From Terriglobia bacterium (GTDB lineage Bacteria > Acidobacteriota > Terriglobia > Terriglobales > Acidobacteriaceae): 41,385 nt of DNA. This document shows, one piece after another, positions 25,053-34,096 of this stretch (positions within the stretch are counted from its first letter, which is position 1; every line of letters begins with the position of its first letter). The notes under the pieces were generated by a model. That model did not search any database, was not told the origin of the DNA, and was given only the letters and a program-made list of their open reading frames with translations. The stretch covers positions 1 to 41,385 of the forward strand of contig JAIQFH010000062.1 in NCBI GenBank assembly GCA_020073385.1, given 5' to 3'. Both the position numbers and the translations under genes were made by a program.

Positions 25053-25301
25053 ATGATCACGAACCTGATTTGGTGGATCGTTGTCGGCCTTATCGCGGGT
25101 TGGGCCGCCGGCAAGATCATGAAGGGCGGCGGTTACGGCGTGGTGATGGACATCGTCCTCGGCATCGTCGGCGCTGTGGTTGGCGGCTGGCTGATGGGCC
25201 TACTCGGGATTCACGCGGGAGGCTTCATCGGCACCATCATTGTCGCCATCATCGGTGCCGTCTTCCTCATCTGGCTTACGCGTTTGCTCAAGAAAGCCTG
25301 A
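25053..25301 (+). CDS. GlsB/YeaQ/YmgE-family membrane protein
   Basis: This 82-aa inner-membrane protein has three hydrophobic, Gly-rich helices: LIWWIVVGLIAGWAAGKIMK, MDIVLGIVGAVVGGWLMGLL and GGFIGTIIVAIIGAVFLIWL. It matches the transglycosylase-associated-protein family often induced by stress. The molecular role is unknown. AGAGGAG lies nine bases before the ATG. It stands alone, with a predicted promoter upstream and a hairpin downstream. Confidence 0.92.
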   Translation: MITNLIWWIVVGLIAGWAAGKIMKGGGYGVVMDIVLGIVGAVVGGWLMGLLGIHAGGFIGTIIVAIIGAVFLIWLTRLLKKA

Positions 25302-25310
25302 CTCGCAGAC

Positions 25311-25333
25311 CTGGGCCCCGCTCGTGGGCCCAG
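25311..25333 (+). terminator. Hairpin after the GlsB-like gene
   Basis: CTGGGCCC and GGGCCCAG form a perfect 8-bp stem with a 7-base loop, 10 bases after the stop codon. There is no strong T tract, so termination strength is uncertain. Confidence 0.5.
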
Positions 25334-25507
25334 ACATCTTAAAACTCCGAACCTGAATCTACGGCTCCAGACACCCAGTCTGCGGTGTCTAATACTTCGT
25401 AGGGCCGCGTCGACGATCGCCGATCTTCGATCTATCCGAGAGGCGCTGCTCGTCTTCTGTTCCCACCCTCTCTGTCTGCCACGCGAGCTCTTGTTGACGG
25501 AGGAGCG

Positions 25508-27688
25508 ATGCACCCTTTGAAAACAGCCGTGCTGTTCTTTGCGATTCCAGCGGTTTCCTTTGGCCAAACTCCAGTCCCACCAGTTTCGGGAAGTTCCGCC
25601 GCCCGCCTGCCCGTCACGCGCGTCATTCTCTACAAAAACGGCGTCGGATATTTCGAGCACTCCGGTCACGTCCGCGGAAGCCAGGATGTGAATGTCGATT
25701 TCACCACGGCCCAGCTCAACGATGTCCTGAAGTCGCTGACCGTCCTCGATCGCGGAAAAGGCCGGATCACGGGCGTGAGTTATAACTCCAATGCTCCCAT
25801 CGAGCGGCAACTCGGACTGCTGCGGCTTCCCGTCGGGGAAAATCCAACGACGGCTCAATTCCTGACCGCTCTCCGTGGTGCGCGCGTCGAGATTCACAAC
25901 GGCACCGTAACGGGCTCCGGACGCCTGCTGAGCATAGAAGAACGCGAGTTGCCTAAGACCGATCCGTCAAAAGGCGATAGAGAAGAACAGCAGGGGCCCA
26001 GTGAGAACACGAAGCACACGCAGGTTTCAATCGTCAGCGACGGCGGCGAACTGCGAGTCTTCGATCTGACGCCCACTACCAGTGTCCGCGTGCTCGAAAA
26101 AGAGGTCAATGAGGAAGTCGGCAAATACCTGGGACTCATCGCTTCAACGCGCGATCAGCACGTCCGGCGCATGACAATCTCTACGGCGGGAGACGGCGAG
26201 CGAGATCTACTCGTGAGCTATATCAGCGAAGTTCCGGTGTGGAAGAGCACCTACCGCATCGTGGTTCCCAAGGAAGGCAAGCCACTGCTGCAGGGCTGGG
26301 CAATCGTCGACAACACCGTCGGTGAGGACTGGAAGAACGTCGAACTCTCGTTGGTCGCCGGCGCCCCGCAGTCCTTCGTTCAGGAACTGTCGCAACCCTA
26401 CTACTCGCGGCGCCCTGAAGTTCCTTTGCCCGAGAACGCGATGCTGACGCCTCAGACGCATGAGGCAACGATGGAGGAAGCGACAGTCGTGAATGGCCAA
26501 CTTGCCTCGCCGGGGAAGATTCCGCGCTCAGTCGGTGTCGTTGGTGGTGTTCCCGGCGGTGTCCCAGGCGGGCAGATGGGCGGAGTTATCGGCGGCATCG
26601 CCAGCGGCATGGGTGCGGGAATAGGTTCTCCGGCCGCTCCGCCTCCGCCTCCTCATCCCGACGCCACCGAAATTGCCGAGTCCCTCGAAGAGGGCACGAC
26701 CGTCGGCCAGACGCAGGAACTCGGGGACCTTTTCGAATACAAGCTCAAAGACCGTGTCACCATCCGCAAAAACCAGTCCGCCCTCGTGCCCATTCTGCAG
26801 ACACGCATCGACGCAGAGAGAGTTTCTCTCTGGAATCCTTCCCAAGATTCAGTTCTGCGCGCACTCTGGATCGATAACAACAGCAATCTCACCCTCGATG
26901 GCGGCAGCTTCAACGTTCTCGAGGGCGACGCATTCGCAGGTGAGGGCTTGATGGACGCCATCAAACCCGGCGAAAAGCGCCTGCTCTCCTATGCTGCCGA
27001 TCTCGGACTCCTGGTCGACGCCAAGCAGAAGAACGAAAACCAGCGGGTCACCAGGATTGTCATCGCCCATGGCGCGATGACCCAGAGCACGCAGGAGCGC
27101 CAGGAAGAGACTTATACCGTCCGCAATCGCGATACATCACCACGCGTTCTGATCCTGGAACATCCGGCACGAGCCGGTTGGAAACTGGCCGACGATGAAA
27201 CTCCCGCTGAGAGTACGGCTTCCTTTCACCGGTTCCGCGTCGCCATCGAACCAAAGACCACCAAGACGCTAACCGTCAAGGAGTACCGTCCGGTCTCCAA
27301 CCGCTGGATGCTCACCGGTATTACAGACAACGAACTAAAACTCTTCCTCGATCAGAAGATGATTAATCCCGAGGTGGAAAATGCTCTGCGCAGCATTGTG
27401 ACGAAGAAGAATGCCATTGTGGTGCTCGATGCGGTCATCGCCGGACGCCGTGCCCAGGTAACGAACATCTCCGACGACCAGCAGCGTGTTCGCGAGAACA
27501 TGAAAGCGCTGAAGGGAAGTGCCGAGGAGAAGGCGCTGATCGAGCGCTACGTCCGCGAACTCAACGAGCAGGAAGACCGCGTCCAGGTGCTAAGGAAAGA
27601 AATCGCCGAGATGCAACAAAAGCGCGATGCAGCGCAAAGCGTGCTGACCACGATGATCGAAAACCTGCAGATGGAAGCGACGCTGTAG
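25508..27688 (+). CDS. Secreted DUF4139-type protein
   Basis: This 726-aa protein starts at 25508 after GGAGGAG and carries a signal peptide (TAVLFFAIPAVSFGQ). RVILYKNGVGYFEHSGHV and LNDVLKSLTVLDRGKGRI near the start, and YISEVPVWKSTYRIV with WAIVDNTVGEDWKNVELSLV in the middle, are the pattern of the DUF4139/MuiA-like family of unknown function. A 43-residue Gly/Pro-rich insert (about 341-383; VGGVPGGVPGGQMGG to PAAPPPPPHP) divides the domain. The last 60 residues (ERYVRELNEQEDRVQVLRKE) form a coiled coil. It is likely periplasmic. The gene is monocistronic and convergent with pckA, from which it is separated by a modular inverted repeat. Confidence 0.82.
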   Translation: MHPLKTAVLFFAIPAVSFGQTPVPPVSGSSAARLPVTRVILYKNGVGYFEHSGHVRGSQDVNVDFTTAQLNDVLKSLTVLDRGKGRITGVSYNSNAPIERQLGLLRLPVGENPTTAQFLTALRGARVEIHNGTVTGSGRLLSIEERELPKTDPSKGDREEQQGPSENTKHTQVSIVSDGGELRVFDLTPTTSVRVLEKEVNEEVGKYLGLIASTRDQHVRRMTISTAGDGERDLLVSYISEVPVWKSTYRIVVPKEGKPLLQGWAIVDNTVGEDWKNVELSLVAGAPQSFVQELSQPYYSRRPEVPLPENAMLTPQTHEATMEEATVVNGQLASPGKIPRSVGVVGGVPGGVPGGQMGGVIGGIASGMGAGIGSPAAPPPPPHPDATEIAESLEEGTTVGQTQELGDLFEYKLKDRVTIRKNQSALVPILQTRIDAERVSLWNPSQDSVLRALWIDNNSNLTLDGGSFNVLEGDAFAGEGLMDAIKPGEKRLLSYAADLGLLVDAKQKNENQRVTRIVIAHGAMTQSTQERQEETYTVRNRDTSPRVLILEHPARAGWKLADDETPAESTASFHRFRVAIEPKTTKTLTVKEYRPVSNRWMLTGITDNELKLFLDQKMINPEVENALRSIVTKKNAIVVLDAVIAGRRAQVTNISDDQQRVRENMKALKGSAEEKALIERYVRELNEQEDRVQVLRKEIAEMQQKRDAAQSVLTTMIENLQMEATL

Positions 27689-27776
27689 ATTGCAGATTGA
27701 TGATTTCAGATTTTGCAGATTGAAAGCACTACAGTCAATCTAAAATCTAAAATCTGAAATCTGCAATCTGCGATCT
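27689..27776. repeat. Modular inverted repeat built of CAGATT/AATCTG words
   Basis: The left arm (27689-27724) strings GATTGCAGATT, GATTTCAGATTTT and GCAGATTGA. The right arm (27735-27776) is the complement in the same order: TCAATCTAAAATCTAAAATC, then TGAAATCTGCAATCTGCGAT. The arms lie between the stops of two convergent genes, where a long stem could act as a two-way terminator. The same word set recurs at 36766-36848. Confidence 0.8.
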
Positions 27777-29355
27777 ATCTTCCCGCCTTTGGCCCCGCCG
27801 CCTTAACTTCGGGCAGTGCATCAAAGTTCTCGAAGTTCTTGGCGAAGCGGTTGCGCAAATCCTCGGCGGCTTTGTCATACGCCGCTTTGTCGGGCCACGC
27901 ATTGCGCGGGTTCAGTACCTGCGGTGGAACTCCATGGCAGAACTTCGGAATGCTGAATCCAAACGTGGGTTCAATTTCGAATTCCTGGCGAATCAGTTCT
28001 CCTTCAACTGCGGCATCCACCATGGCCCGCGTATAGGGAATGCTCATGCGCTTGCCCACACCATACGGCCCGCCCTGCCATCCTGTGTTCACCAGCCAGC
28101 ACTGCGCGTTGTGCTCGCGTAGCCGGCGCCCTAGCATCTCCGCATAAGTTTTAGGCGGCAGTGGAAGAAATGGCGACCCGAAGCATGTGGAGAACGTCGC
28201 CGTCGGTTCCTTTACGCCCGCTTCGGTTCCCGCGACCTTCGCGGTGTAGCCCGACATGAAGTGATACATCGCCTGCTCCGGCGTCAGCTTCGAAATCGGA
28301 GGCAGCACGCCAAACGCATCCGCCGTCAAAAAGACAACATTCTTCGGATGCCCGCCGATGCCGGGAATCACCGCATTGTCGATGAATTCGACGGGATACG
28401 CCGCCCGCGTGTTCTCCGTCTTGCTGTCATCATCGTAGTCGGGGATACGTGTCTGCGAATCGAGCGTGACGTTCTCCAGCACGCAGCCGAAGCGCAACGC
28501 CTTCCAGATTTGCGGCTCGTTCTGCTTCGATAACTTGATGCACTTGGCGTAGCACCCGCCCTCGAAGTTGAACACGCCGTCGGCACTCCATCCGTGTTCA
28601 TCATCGCCGATCAGATCGCGCGACGGATCCGCTGACAGCGTTGTCTTGCCCGTTCCCGACAGCCCGAAGAAAAGCGCGCTGACTCCGTTGTGCCCCACGT
28701 TCGCCGAGCAATGCATGGGAAACACATTACGTGGCGGCAGCAGGAAATTCATCACGCTGAAAATCGATTTCTTCATCTCGCCGGCATACGAGGTCCCGCC
28801 GATCAGCACCGTCCGCCGCATGAAATTCAGCAGAATAAAAACCTCGGAATTGACTCCATCTCGTTTGGGATCAGCTTTGAACTCTGGCGCAGAGATAACC
28901 GTGAACTCGGGATGGTGACTTCTTAATTCTTCTGCCGTCGGCCGGATGAACAACTGCCGCACAAAGAGGTTGTGCCACGCGTATTCATTCACAATCCGTA
29001 CCGGCAGCCGGTATGCCGGATCGGCTCCGCAAAACAAATCCTGCACGTAAAGCTCGCGCCCCCGCAGGTGTTCCATCACCCGCGCGTACAGTGCATCGAA
29101 TTTCCCCGGTTCGAACGCAGCGTTCACCGAACCCCAGGCGACGGTGTGCTCTGTCATCTCGTCTTTCACGATGAACTTGTCTCTTGGAGACCGCCCCGTG
29201 CGGTTCGTATATCCCACAATCGCCCCATTCGACGCCAGCTTCGCCTCATTGCGCCGGATGGAGTGCTCCACCAGCAGTGCCGGGGATAGGTTGAAGTGCG
29301 TTCGACCTTCGCTCAGCAACTCGGCTACGTCGCTGACGTGCATCGTGGTAGCCAT
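27775..29355 (-). CDS. pckA: Phosphoenolpyruvate carboxykinase (ATP)
   Basis: This 526-aa enzyme converts oxaloacetate and ATP to PEP and CO2, the first step of gluconeogenesis. GLSGTGKTTLSADPSR is the ATP P-loop, LIGDDEHGW the metal-binding segment, TNRTGRSPRDKF the substrate loop and FPMHCSANVG a further active-site region. Length and order match the ATP-dependent class, not the GTP class. The start at 29355 follows AGGAGA by eight bases; the ATG at 29379 is too far out. A promoter is predicted about 52-80 bases upstream. It is monocistronic, and its 3' end overlaps the edge of the modular repeat at 27689-27776. Confidence 0.96.
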   Translation of the reverse strand: MATTMHVSDVAELLSEGRTHFNLSPALLVEHSIRRNEAKLASNGAIVGYTNRTGRSPRDKFIVKDEMTEHTVAWGSVNAAFEPGKFDALYARVMEHLRGRELYVQDLFCGADPAYRLPVRIVNEYAWHNLFVRQLFIRPTAEELRSHHPEFTVISAPEFKADPKRDGVNSEVFILLNFMRRTVLIGGTSYAGEMKKSIFSVMNFLLPPRNVFPMHCSANVGHNGVSALFFGLSGTGKTTLSADPSRDLIGDDEHGWSADGVFNFEGGCYAKCIKLSKQNEPQIWKALRFGCVLENVTLDSQTRIPDYDDDSKTENTRAAYPVEFIDNAVIPGIGGHPKNVVFLTADAFGVLPPISKLTPEQAMYHFMSGYTAKVAGTEAGVKEPTATFSTCFGSPFLPLPPKTYAEMLGRRLREHNAQCWLVNTGWQGGPYGVGKRMSIPYTRAMVDAAVEGELIRQEFEIEPTFGFSIPKFCHGVPPQVLNPRNAWPDKAAYDKAAEDLRNRFAKNFENFDALPEVKAAGPKAGR

Positions 29356-29406
29356 GGGGAAATCTCCTGGGAGAGGCAAAATACGGAACTATGCGAAAAA
29401 CGTTCT

Positions 29407-29435
29407 ATTCTGCCTTAAAACATTGGGCTTGCCAA
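29407..29435 (-). promoter_or_regulatory. Predicted sigma70 promoter of pckA
   Basis: On the minus strand TTGGCA (five of six) and CAGAAT (four of six) are 17 bp apart. The transcript would start near 29400 with a leader of about 45 bases. Confidence 0.45.
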
Positions 29436-29540
29436 GGAACAGGATCACACTCCCGCTCTTTTCCTCAAGCAAAACGATATTGCTGTTGATTGAAAGAATC
29501 ACTCAGGACAGATGCCACTAAGCCCGCTCAGAGTTGTCGT

Positions 29541-29564
29541 AGAGACGTAGCTTGCTACGTCTCT
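29541..29564. repeat. Hairpin repeat AGAGACGTAGC/GCTACGTCTCT
   Basis: Two perfect 11-base arms around TT form a short stem. It lies downstream of the Cys-rich gene (minus strand) and upstream of pckA, and resembles a dispersed repeat unit. No T tract follows. Confidence 0.6.
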
Positions 29565-29600
29565 GCCGGCGCATCCTCAGAAGCGTGAGAGGCCCTAGAA

Positions 29601-29783
29601 CTATTCAGAGGTCTTGTAGTCGCATGCTGTGCGGCAGGGCTCACAATACATCAGTCCGTCATTGCAAAGGCGCACGTCAATCACGGACTGGCACAAGCAG
29701 CAATACTTCTCACACTGGCAATCCCTTTCGGATTGCTCGCATTGCGCGCAGCGATATTTGGCCGTTCCGGCACCGGTGCTCAT
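29601..29783 (-). CDS. Small cysteine-rich protein, likely zinc-binding
   Basis: This 60-aa protein has eleven cysteines at residues 12, 15, 22, 24, 28, 29, 31, 40, 47, 50 and 54, including CAQC, CQC, CCLC and CEPC. That is enough for two or three zinc sites in ribbon or treble-clef style. There is no signal peptide. I do not recognise a named family, though the density and spacing of Cys argue strongly for a real gene. The ATG at 29783 lacks a clear ribosome binding site; TACAGT (29790-29795, minus strand) lies six bases from it, as in leaderless transcripts. It is divergent from murE. Confidence 0.65.
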   Translation of the reverse strand: MSTGAGTAKYRCAQCEQSERDCQCEKYCCLCQSVIDVRLCNDGLMYCEPCRTACDYKTSE

Positions 29784-29892
29784 GACTCTACTGTATCGCC
29801 CGGCGGCGAAGCACGGAATGTAACATCGGTAACTCCCTCTGACTTTCTCCTGACACCTGACGCCCGACGCCTGATCCCTGCTCTCCGTGCCC

Positions 29893-29898
29893 TATAAT
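29893..29898 (+). promoter_or_regulatory. -10 box of the mur cluster at murE
   Basis: A perfect TATAAT ends seven bases before the murE ATG at 29906, so transcription should start at or within a base of the start codon. CTGATC at 29871-29876 is a weak -35 candidate. No ribosome binding site is present. Confidence 0.55.
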
Positions 29899-29905
29899 CC
29901 AACCA

Positions 29906-31399
29906 ATGACTTTCCAACAGCTTCTGGATGGCGCCGAATTCCTCAGCCAAAGCGGGAACCCGGACGTCACCCGTGTGGAATACGACTCGCGCCGGGTCAA
30001 GCCAGGATCGGTTTTTGTGGCGATGCACGGCGAAAGTTCCGACGGGAATCGCTTTATCGATCAAGCAATTCAGGCCGGAGCTGTCGCCATCGTTACCGAC
30101 TCGCCCACGGAGACGCCACGCGAGGGAGTCGCATGGGCCTTGGTTCCGCATGGCCGGAGAGCCTTGGCACGGGTCAGTGCCAACTTCTACAAGCGTCCCG
30201 CCGAGCGCATCGCCGTCACTGGAATTACCGGCACCAACGGCAAGAGCACCGCAGCCTTCTTGATTGAGTCGATTCTCTGCGCCGCCGGCCGCAAGAGCGC
30301 GCTGATTGGCACCATCGAGTACCACGTCGCGGGCAAAGTTTATCCCACGCCTCACACCACTCCGGAAGCGCTGGAATTGGCGCGCCTGTTCAACGAGGCC
30401 CTGGGTCAGGGTGCTACCGATGCCGTCATGGAAGTTTCCTCCCACGCGCTCGCGCAGCAGCGGGTTTTTGGTGTCCCCTTCGATGTTGCCGTATTCACGA
30501 ACTTGACGCGCGACCATCTCGACTATCACAAGACGATGGAAGAATACTTCCACGCCAAGCGTGTCCTTTTCGAAGGCTGCGGCACCGATCCCCCTCGTGC
30601 GATCGTCACCAATCTCGATGATGAATACGGGGCGCAGCTAGCCGGGTTCAGCCGCAAACGCAGTGGCACACTCCTGACCTACGGCTGGGATCGCGGCGAC
30701 TTCCACGCTGACAAGGCGCAAGTCACCCCGCGCGGTACCCGCTTCGACATGATCACTCCCAGTGAGAAGCTCGCGATCTTTTCCCCCCTCATCGGGCGCG
30801 TGAACGTGTACAACATTTTGGCAGCAGCGGCAGCCGCCTTTGCTCGCGGTTCTTCGACCGAAGCGATTTCACGCGGTGTTGCCGCGCTAACCCATGTCCC
30901 AGGCCGATTTCAGCGCGTCGACTGTGGCCAGCCCTTCACCGTGGTAGTGGACTACGCCCACACCGACGACGCACTCCGCAATCTGACCGCGCTCGCTCGC
31001 GAATTTGTCTCCCGCACCGGCGCAGGAGCGAGAGTCATCACGTTGTTTGGCTGCGGCGGCGATCGCGATCGTGCCAAGCGTCCCCTGATGGGCGAGGCCG
31101 CTGGACGTGGCAGCGACTTCGTCGTGCTCACCTCCGACAATCCGCGCAGCGAAGATCCCCGCGCCATCATTAACGACGCCCTGGTCGGCCTGCAGAAAGC
31201 TGGCGCCAAGTATGCTGTCGAAGCCGACCGCCGCAAAGCCATCGCGCTCGCCATCGGCGATGCACGTCCCGGAGACATCGTCCTGCTGGCCGGCAAAGGC
31301 CATGAAAAGGTACAGGTTACGCGCGAAGGTTCTAGTCCGTTCGACGACGTGGAAGTCGCGAAGGAAGTTCTGCGCACCTCCGGATTCGATAATGTGTAG
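29906..31399 (+). CDS. murE: UDP-MurNAc-tripeptide synthetase (meso-diaminopimelate-adding)
   Basis: This 497-aa cytoplasmic Mur ligase adds the third residue to UDP-MurNAc-L-Ala-D-Glu with ATP. ITGTNGKST near residue 107 is the P-loop, and HTTPEALELARLF with EVSSHALAQQRV follows as expected. DNPRSEDP at about 411-418 is the DNPR motif that selects meso-diaminopimelate, so the wall should be of the A1-gamma type. It is the first gene of the mur cluster in this window and starts without a ribosome binding site directly behind a -10 box. A hairpin-bearing gap of 108 bases separates it from murF. Confidence 0.96.
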   Translation: MTFQQLLDGAEFLSQSGNPDVTRVEYDSRRVKPGSVFVAMHGESSDGNRFIDQAIQAGAVAIVTDSPTETPREGVAWALVPHGRRALARVSANFYKRPAERIAVTGITGTNGKSTAAFLIESILCAAGRKSALIGTIEYHVAGKVYPTPHTTPEALELARLFNEALGQGATDAVMEVSSHALAQQRVFGVPFDVAVFTNLTRDHLDYHKTMEEYFHAKRVLFEGCGTDPPRAIVTNLDDEYGAQLAGFSRKRSGTLLTYGWDRGDFHADKAQVTPRGTRFDMITPSEKLAIFSPLIGRVNVYNILAAAAAAFARGSSTEAISRGVAALTHVPGRFQRVDCGQPFTVVVDYAHTDDALRNLTALAREFVSRTGAGARVITLFGCGGDRDRAKRPLMGEAAGRGSDFVVLTSDNPRSEDPRAIINDALVGLQKAGAKYAVEADRRKAIALAIGDARPGDIVLLAGKGHEKVQVTREGSSPFDDVEVAKEVLRTSGFDNV

Positions 31400-31445
31400 C
31401 GCCGGCATCCCTTCGGCTTCGCTCAGGGCAGGCTCTGCCGGCTGT

Positions 31446-31468
31446 CGCGAGGGCGTCTGACCCTCGCG
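31446..31468. repeat. Hairpin between murE and murF
   Basis: CGCGAGGG and CCCTCGCG pair around CGTCTGA. The preceding bases (CCTTCGGCTTCGCTCAGGGC) also look like a dispersed repeat. The stem is inside the operon and may stabilise or attenuate the message. Confidence 0.55.
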
Positions 31469-31507
31469 CCCGGGAGCTTTCGCACTGCAGAGAGTAAGGA
31501 AGACTGA

Positions 31508-32890
31508 ATGAAACTGCCGCTCTCAAAAATCGCCGATTTTATCTCCGCCTCCGGCGATTTTCCCCACGAAGAACTCGCACTCGGATATTCCATTGACTCC
31601 CGCACGGTCAGCCCGGGAGAACTCTTCTTCGCCGTGAAAGGTGAGCGCCTCGACGGCCACGATTTTGTCGGCGCCGCTCTGGAACGCGGTGCGATATCAG
31701 CCGTCGTGCGCAAAGATCAATTGCACCGCTTTCCCGGCAACATCAAGTTGTTACCCGTGCACGACACCCTGATCGCTCTGCAAACTCTCGCCACCGCCGT
31801 CCGCAAGCTCTGGGGAAAGCCGCTGATCGGCGTGACTGGTTCCGCGGGCAAAACCACAACCAAGGAAGCCGTCGCACACGTTCTCGCCTCGAAGTTCTGC
31901 GTGTTGAAATCAGAAGGAAACTTCAATAATCACTTCGGCCTGCCGTTAATGCTGTTGAAGCTGGAACCTGAGCACGATTTAGCCGTCGTCGAAATGGGCA
32001 TGTCACACGCCGGAGAAATTCGCGCTCTGGCGAAAATCGCAAATCCTGACATTGGCGTCGTCACTAACGTTGCTCCGGTGCATCTGGAGTTCTTCGATTC
32101 CCTCGCCGGAATCGCTCGCGCGAAATATGAGCTGATCGAATCGCTCCCCTCGAACGGAACAGCCGTGCTCAACGCGGATGATGAATACGTCTCCCAATTC
32201 GGCCGCGACTTCAAAGGCAGGATCATTAAGTACGGAACCACCACTGCGGCAGACGTCTCGGCCGAGAACGTGCAATCGAAAGGCGCGCAAGGTTCCGAGT
32301 TCGATGTGGTTGTCGCCGGAACTCGTGAGCACGCACGCTTGCCGCTCGTAGGAGAACACAACGTTCTGAATGTGCTCGCTGCTGTCTCAGTCGCGATCGC
32401 CTGCAGCATGAAGGTTCCCGAAGCCGTCGCTGCTCTTTCGACGCTCAAGCCAGCCGACAAGCGCGGGCAGGTTCTCCAGTTGGGTAACATCACGGTCATC
32501 AACGATTGCTACAATTCCAATCCGAAGGCGCTTCGGGCCATGGTCGACGCTCTCTCTGCGATGAAGGCGGCGCGGCGCATCGTGGTCGCCGGAGAGATGC
32601 TCGAGCTTGGTCCCGCAGGGGAAGCTCTGCATCGCGAGTCCGGAAGTTACATCGGTGAAAAGAAGATCGATGTGCTCATCGGTGTTCGCGGTCTGGCACA
32701 CGCATTGGTCGATGGCGCGCAGCAGGCTGGAACGCGCGCCGAATTTGTCGCGACGCCGGAAGAAGCCGGCGAATGGCTAGCCCGCGAGACCCGCGACGGA
32801 GACGTGGTGCTCATGAAAGCTTCTCGCGGCGTAAAACTGGAAAGGGCGCTCGAAACATGGAAGGCACGCCGAGACACGCGCAACCAATAA
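31508..32890 (+). CDS. murF: UDP-MurNAc-tripeptide--D-Ala-D-Ala ligase
   Basis: This 460-aa ligase adds D-Ala-D-Ala to complete the UDP-MurNAc pentapeptide. GVTGSAGKTTTKEA near residue 108 is the P-loop; EGNFNNHFGLPLMLL, VVEMGMSHAGEI and INDCYNSNPKALRAMVDAL are the standard MurF blocks. AAGGAAGA precedes the ATG. No ddl gene for D-Ala-D-Ala synthesis is in the window. Confidence 0.96.
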   Translation: MKLPLSKIADFISASGDFPHEELALGYSIDSRTVSPGELFFAVKGERLDGHDFVGAALERGAISAVVRKDQLHRFPGNIKLLPVHDTLIALQTLATAVRKLWGKPLIGVTGSAGKTTTKEAVAHVLASKFCVLKSEGNFNNHFGLPLMLLKLEPEHDLAVVEMGMSHAGEIRALAKIANPDIGVVTNVAPVHLEFFDSLAGIARAKYELIESLPSNGTAVLNADDEYVSQFGRDFKGRIIKYGTTTAADVSAENVQSKGAQGSEFDVVVAGTREHARLPLVGEHNVLNVLAAVSVAIACSMKVPEAVAALSTLKPADKRGQVLQLGNITVINDCYNSNPKALRAMVDALSAMKAARRIVVAGEMLELGPAGEALHRESGSYIGEKKIDVLIGVRGLAHALVDGAQQAGTRAEFVATPEEAGEWLARETRDGDVVLMKASRGVKLERALETWKARRDTRNQ

Positions 32891-32957
32891 TTGCAGTTTG
32901 CTCGCTGCTCACTGCTCATTGCTGTGTACCTAGCTGACGGCTGCATTCGGAGGCTGA

Positions 32958-34091
32958 TTGCTCTACTGGCTGTTGTTCCTGAAGCTGCAACACTACGTGG
33001 CGCCGTTCCGCATCTTCCGCTACGTCACCTTCCGCACGGCCTTTGCCAGCCTCACCGCCTTGTTTACCGCGCTGATTGTCGGCCCGCTCGTGATCGGCCG
33101 CCTGCGCGATTTCCAGATCGGACAATTCATTCGCGAAGAAGGCCCTAAAGCCCATCAGAAGAAAGCCGGCACGCCCACCATGGGAGGCCTGCTGATCGTT
33201 ATCGCCATTATCGTCCCGACCCTGCTCTGGGCCGACTTGAGCAATCGCTTCATCTGGATCGCCGTATTCTCCACCGTCGCCTACGCGGCCATCGGATTCA
33301 CCGACGACTACACCAAGGTGACGCATCGACGCAACCTCGGTCTGACCGCGCGCGCAAAGTTTGGACTGCAGATCGCCACTGGGCTTGTGATCGCGTCCAT
33401 GCTCATCGCGATGCAGACCTACAACATGTATTCGACGAAGCTGATCGTTCCGTTCTTCAAACAATTTCATCCCGATCTGGTGGTGTCGAACCTCGAGCGG
33501 TTTCCTCATCTTTGGCCTCTCGCATTCCTGCCATTTATGGTGTTCGTGACTTTGTTGATCACTTTCTCCAGCAATGCAGTGAATCTGACGGATGGCCTGG
33601 ACGGCTTGGCGATCGGATGCACGGTGATCGCGGCGGGAGCTCTCACCGTCCTGACCTACGTCAGCGGTCACGCAACGTTTGCGACGTATCTGGAATTGCA
33701 GCGCATGCCCCAGGTCGCAGAGCTGACGATCTTCTGCGGAGCCATGGTCGGTGCGTCGATCGGCTTTCTCTGGTACAACGCGCATCCCGCTGAAGTCTTC
33801 ATGGGCGACGTCGGCTCGCTCGCTCTGGGCGGCGCCATCGGAACAGTTGCGGTCATGATCAAGCAGGAACTACTGCTGCCGTTCATTGGCGGAGTCTTCG
33901 TGATCGAAGCCTTATCGGTGATTCTCCAGGTCGGCTCCTATAAGCTGCGCAAGAAGCGCATCTTCAAGATGGCCCCGCTGCACCATCACTTTGAATTGCT
34001 AGGCTGGTCAGAGTCAAAGATCATTGTGCGTTTCTGGATCGCGTCGCTGATCTTCGCGCTCTTCGCCCTGACAACGCTGAAGCTGAGATAG
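32958..34091 (+). CDS. mraY: Phospho-MurNAc-pentapeptide transferase (lipid I synthesis)
   Basis: This 377-aa integral membrane enzyme (about ten helices) transfers phospho-MurNAc-pentapeptide to undecaprenyl phosphate on the inner face of the membrane. The catalytic Asp pair is in FTDDYTK, the third Asp region in NLTDGLDGLA, and APLHHHFEL is the conserved His motif near the end. GDVGSLALGG is also present. It starts at a TTG (32958) with GGAGG five bases before it; the MLYWLLF start is typical of the family. It follows murF after 67 bases. Confidence 0.95.
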   Translation: MLYWLLFLKLQHYVAPFRIFRYVTFRTAFASLTALFTALIVGPLVIGRLRDFQIGQFIREEGPKAHQKKAGTPTMGGLLIVIAIIVPTLLWADLSNRFIWIAVFSTVAYAAIGFTDDYTKVTHRRNLGLTARAKFGLQIATGLVIASMLIAMQTYNMYSTKLIVPFFKQFHPDLVVSNLERFPHLWPLAFLPFMVFVTLLITFSSNAVNLTDGLDGLAIGCTVIAAGALTVLTYVSGHATFATYLELQRMPQVAELTIFCGAMVGASIGFLWYNAHPAEVFMGDVGSLALGGAIGTVAVMIKQELLLPFIGGVFVIEALSVILQVGSYKLRKKRIFKMAPLHHHFELLGWSESKIIVRFWIASLIFALFALTTLKLR

Positions 34092-34096
34092 GAACG

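Noticed and set aside
29780..30553. Minus-strand ORF (257 codons) opposite the start of murE
   Set aside because: Overlaps murE and the intergenic promoter region, with no ribosome binding site and no domain.
32916..33785. Long minus-strand ORF (289 codons) opposite mraY
   Set aside because: It is antisense to a clear membrane enzyme. Its product is rich in His, Arg, Gln and Glu, as expected from reading GC-rich codons on the other strand, and it has no motif or ribosome binding site.
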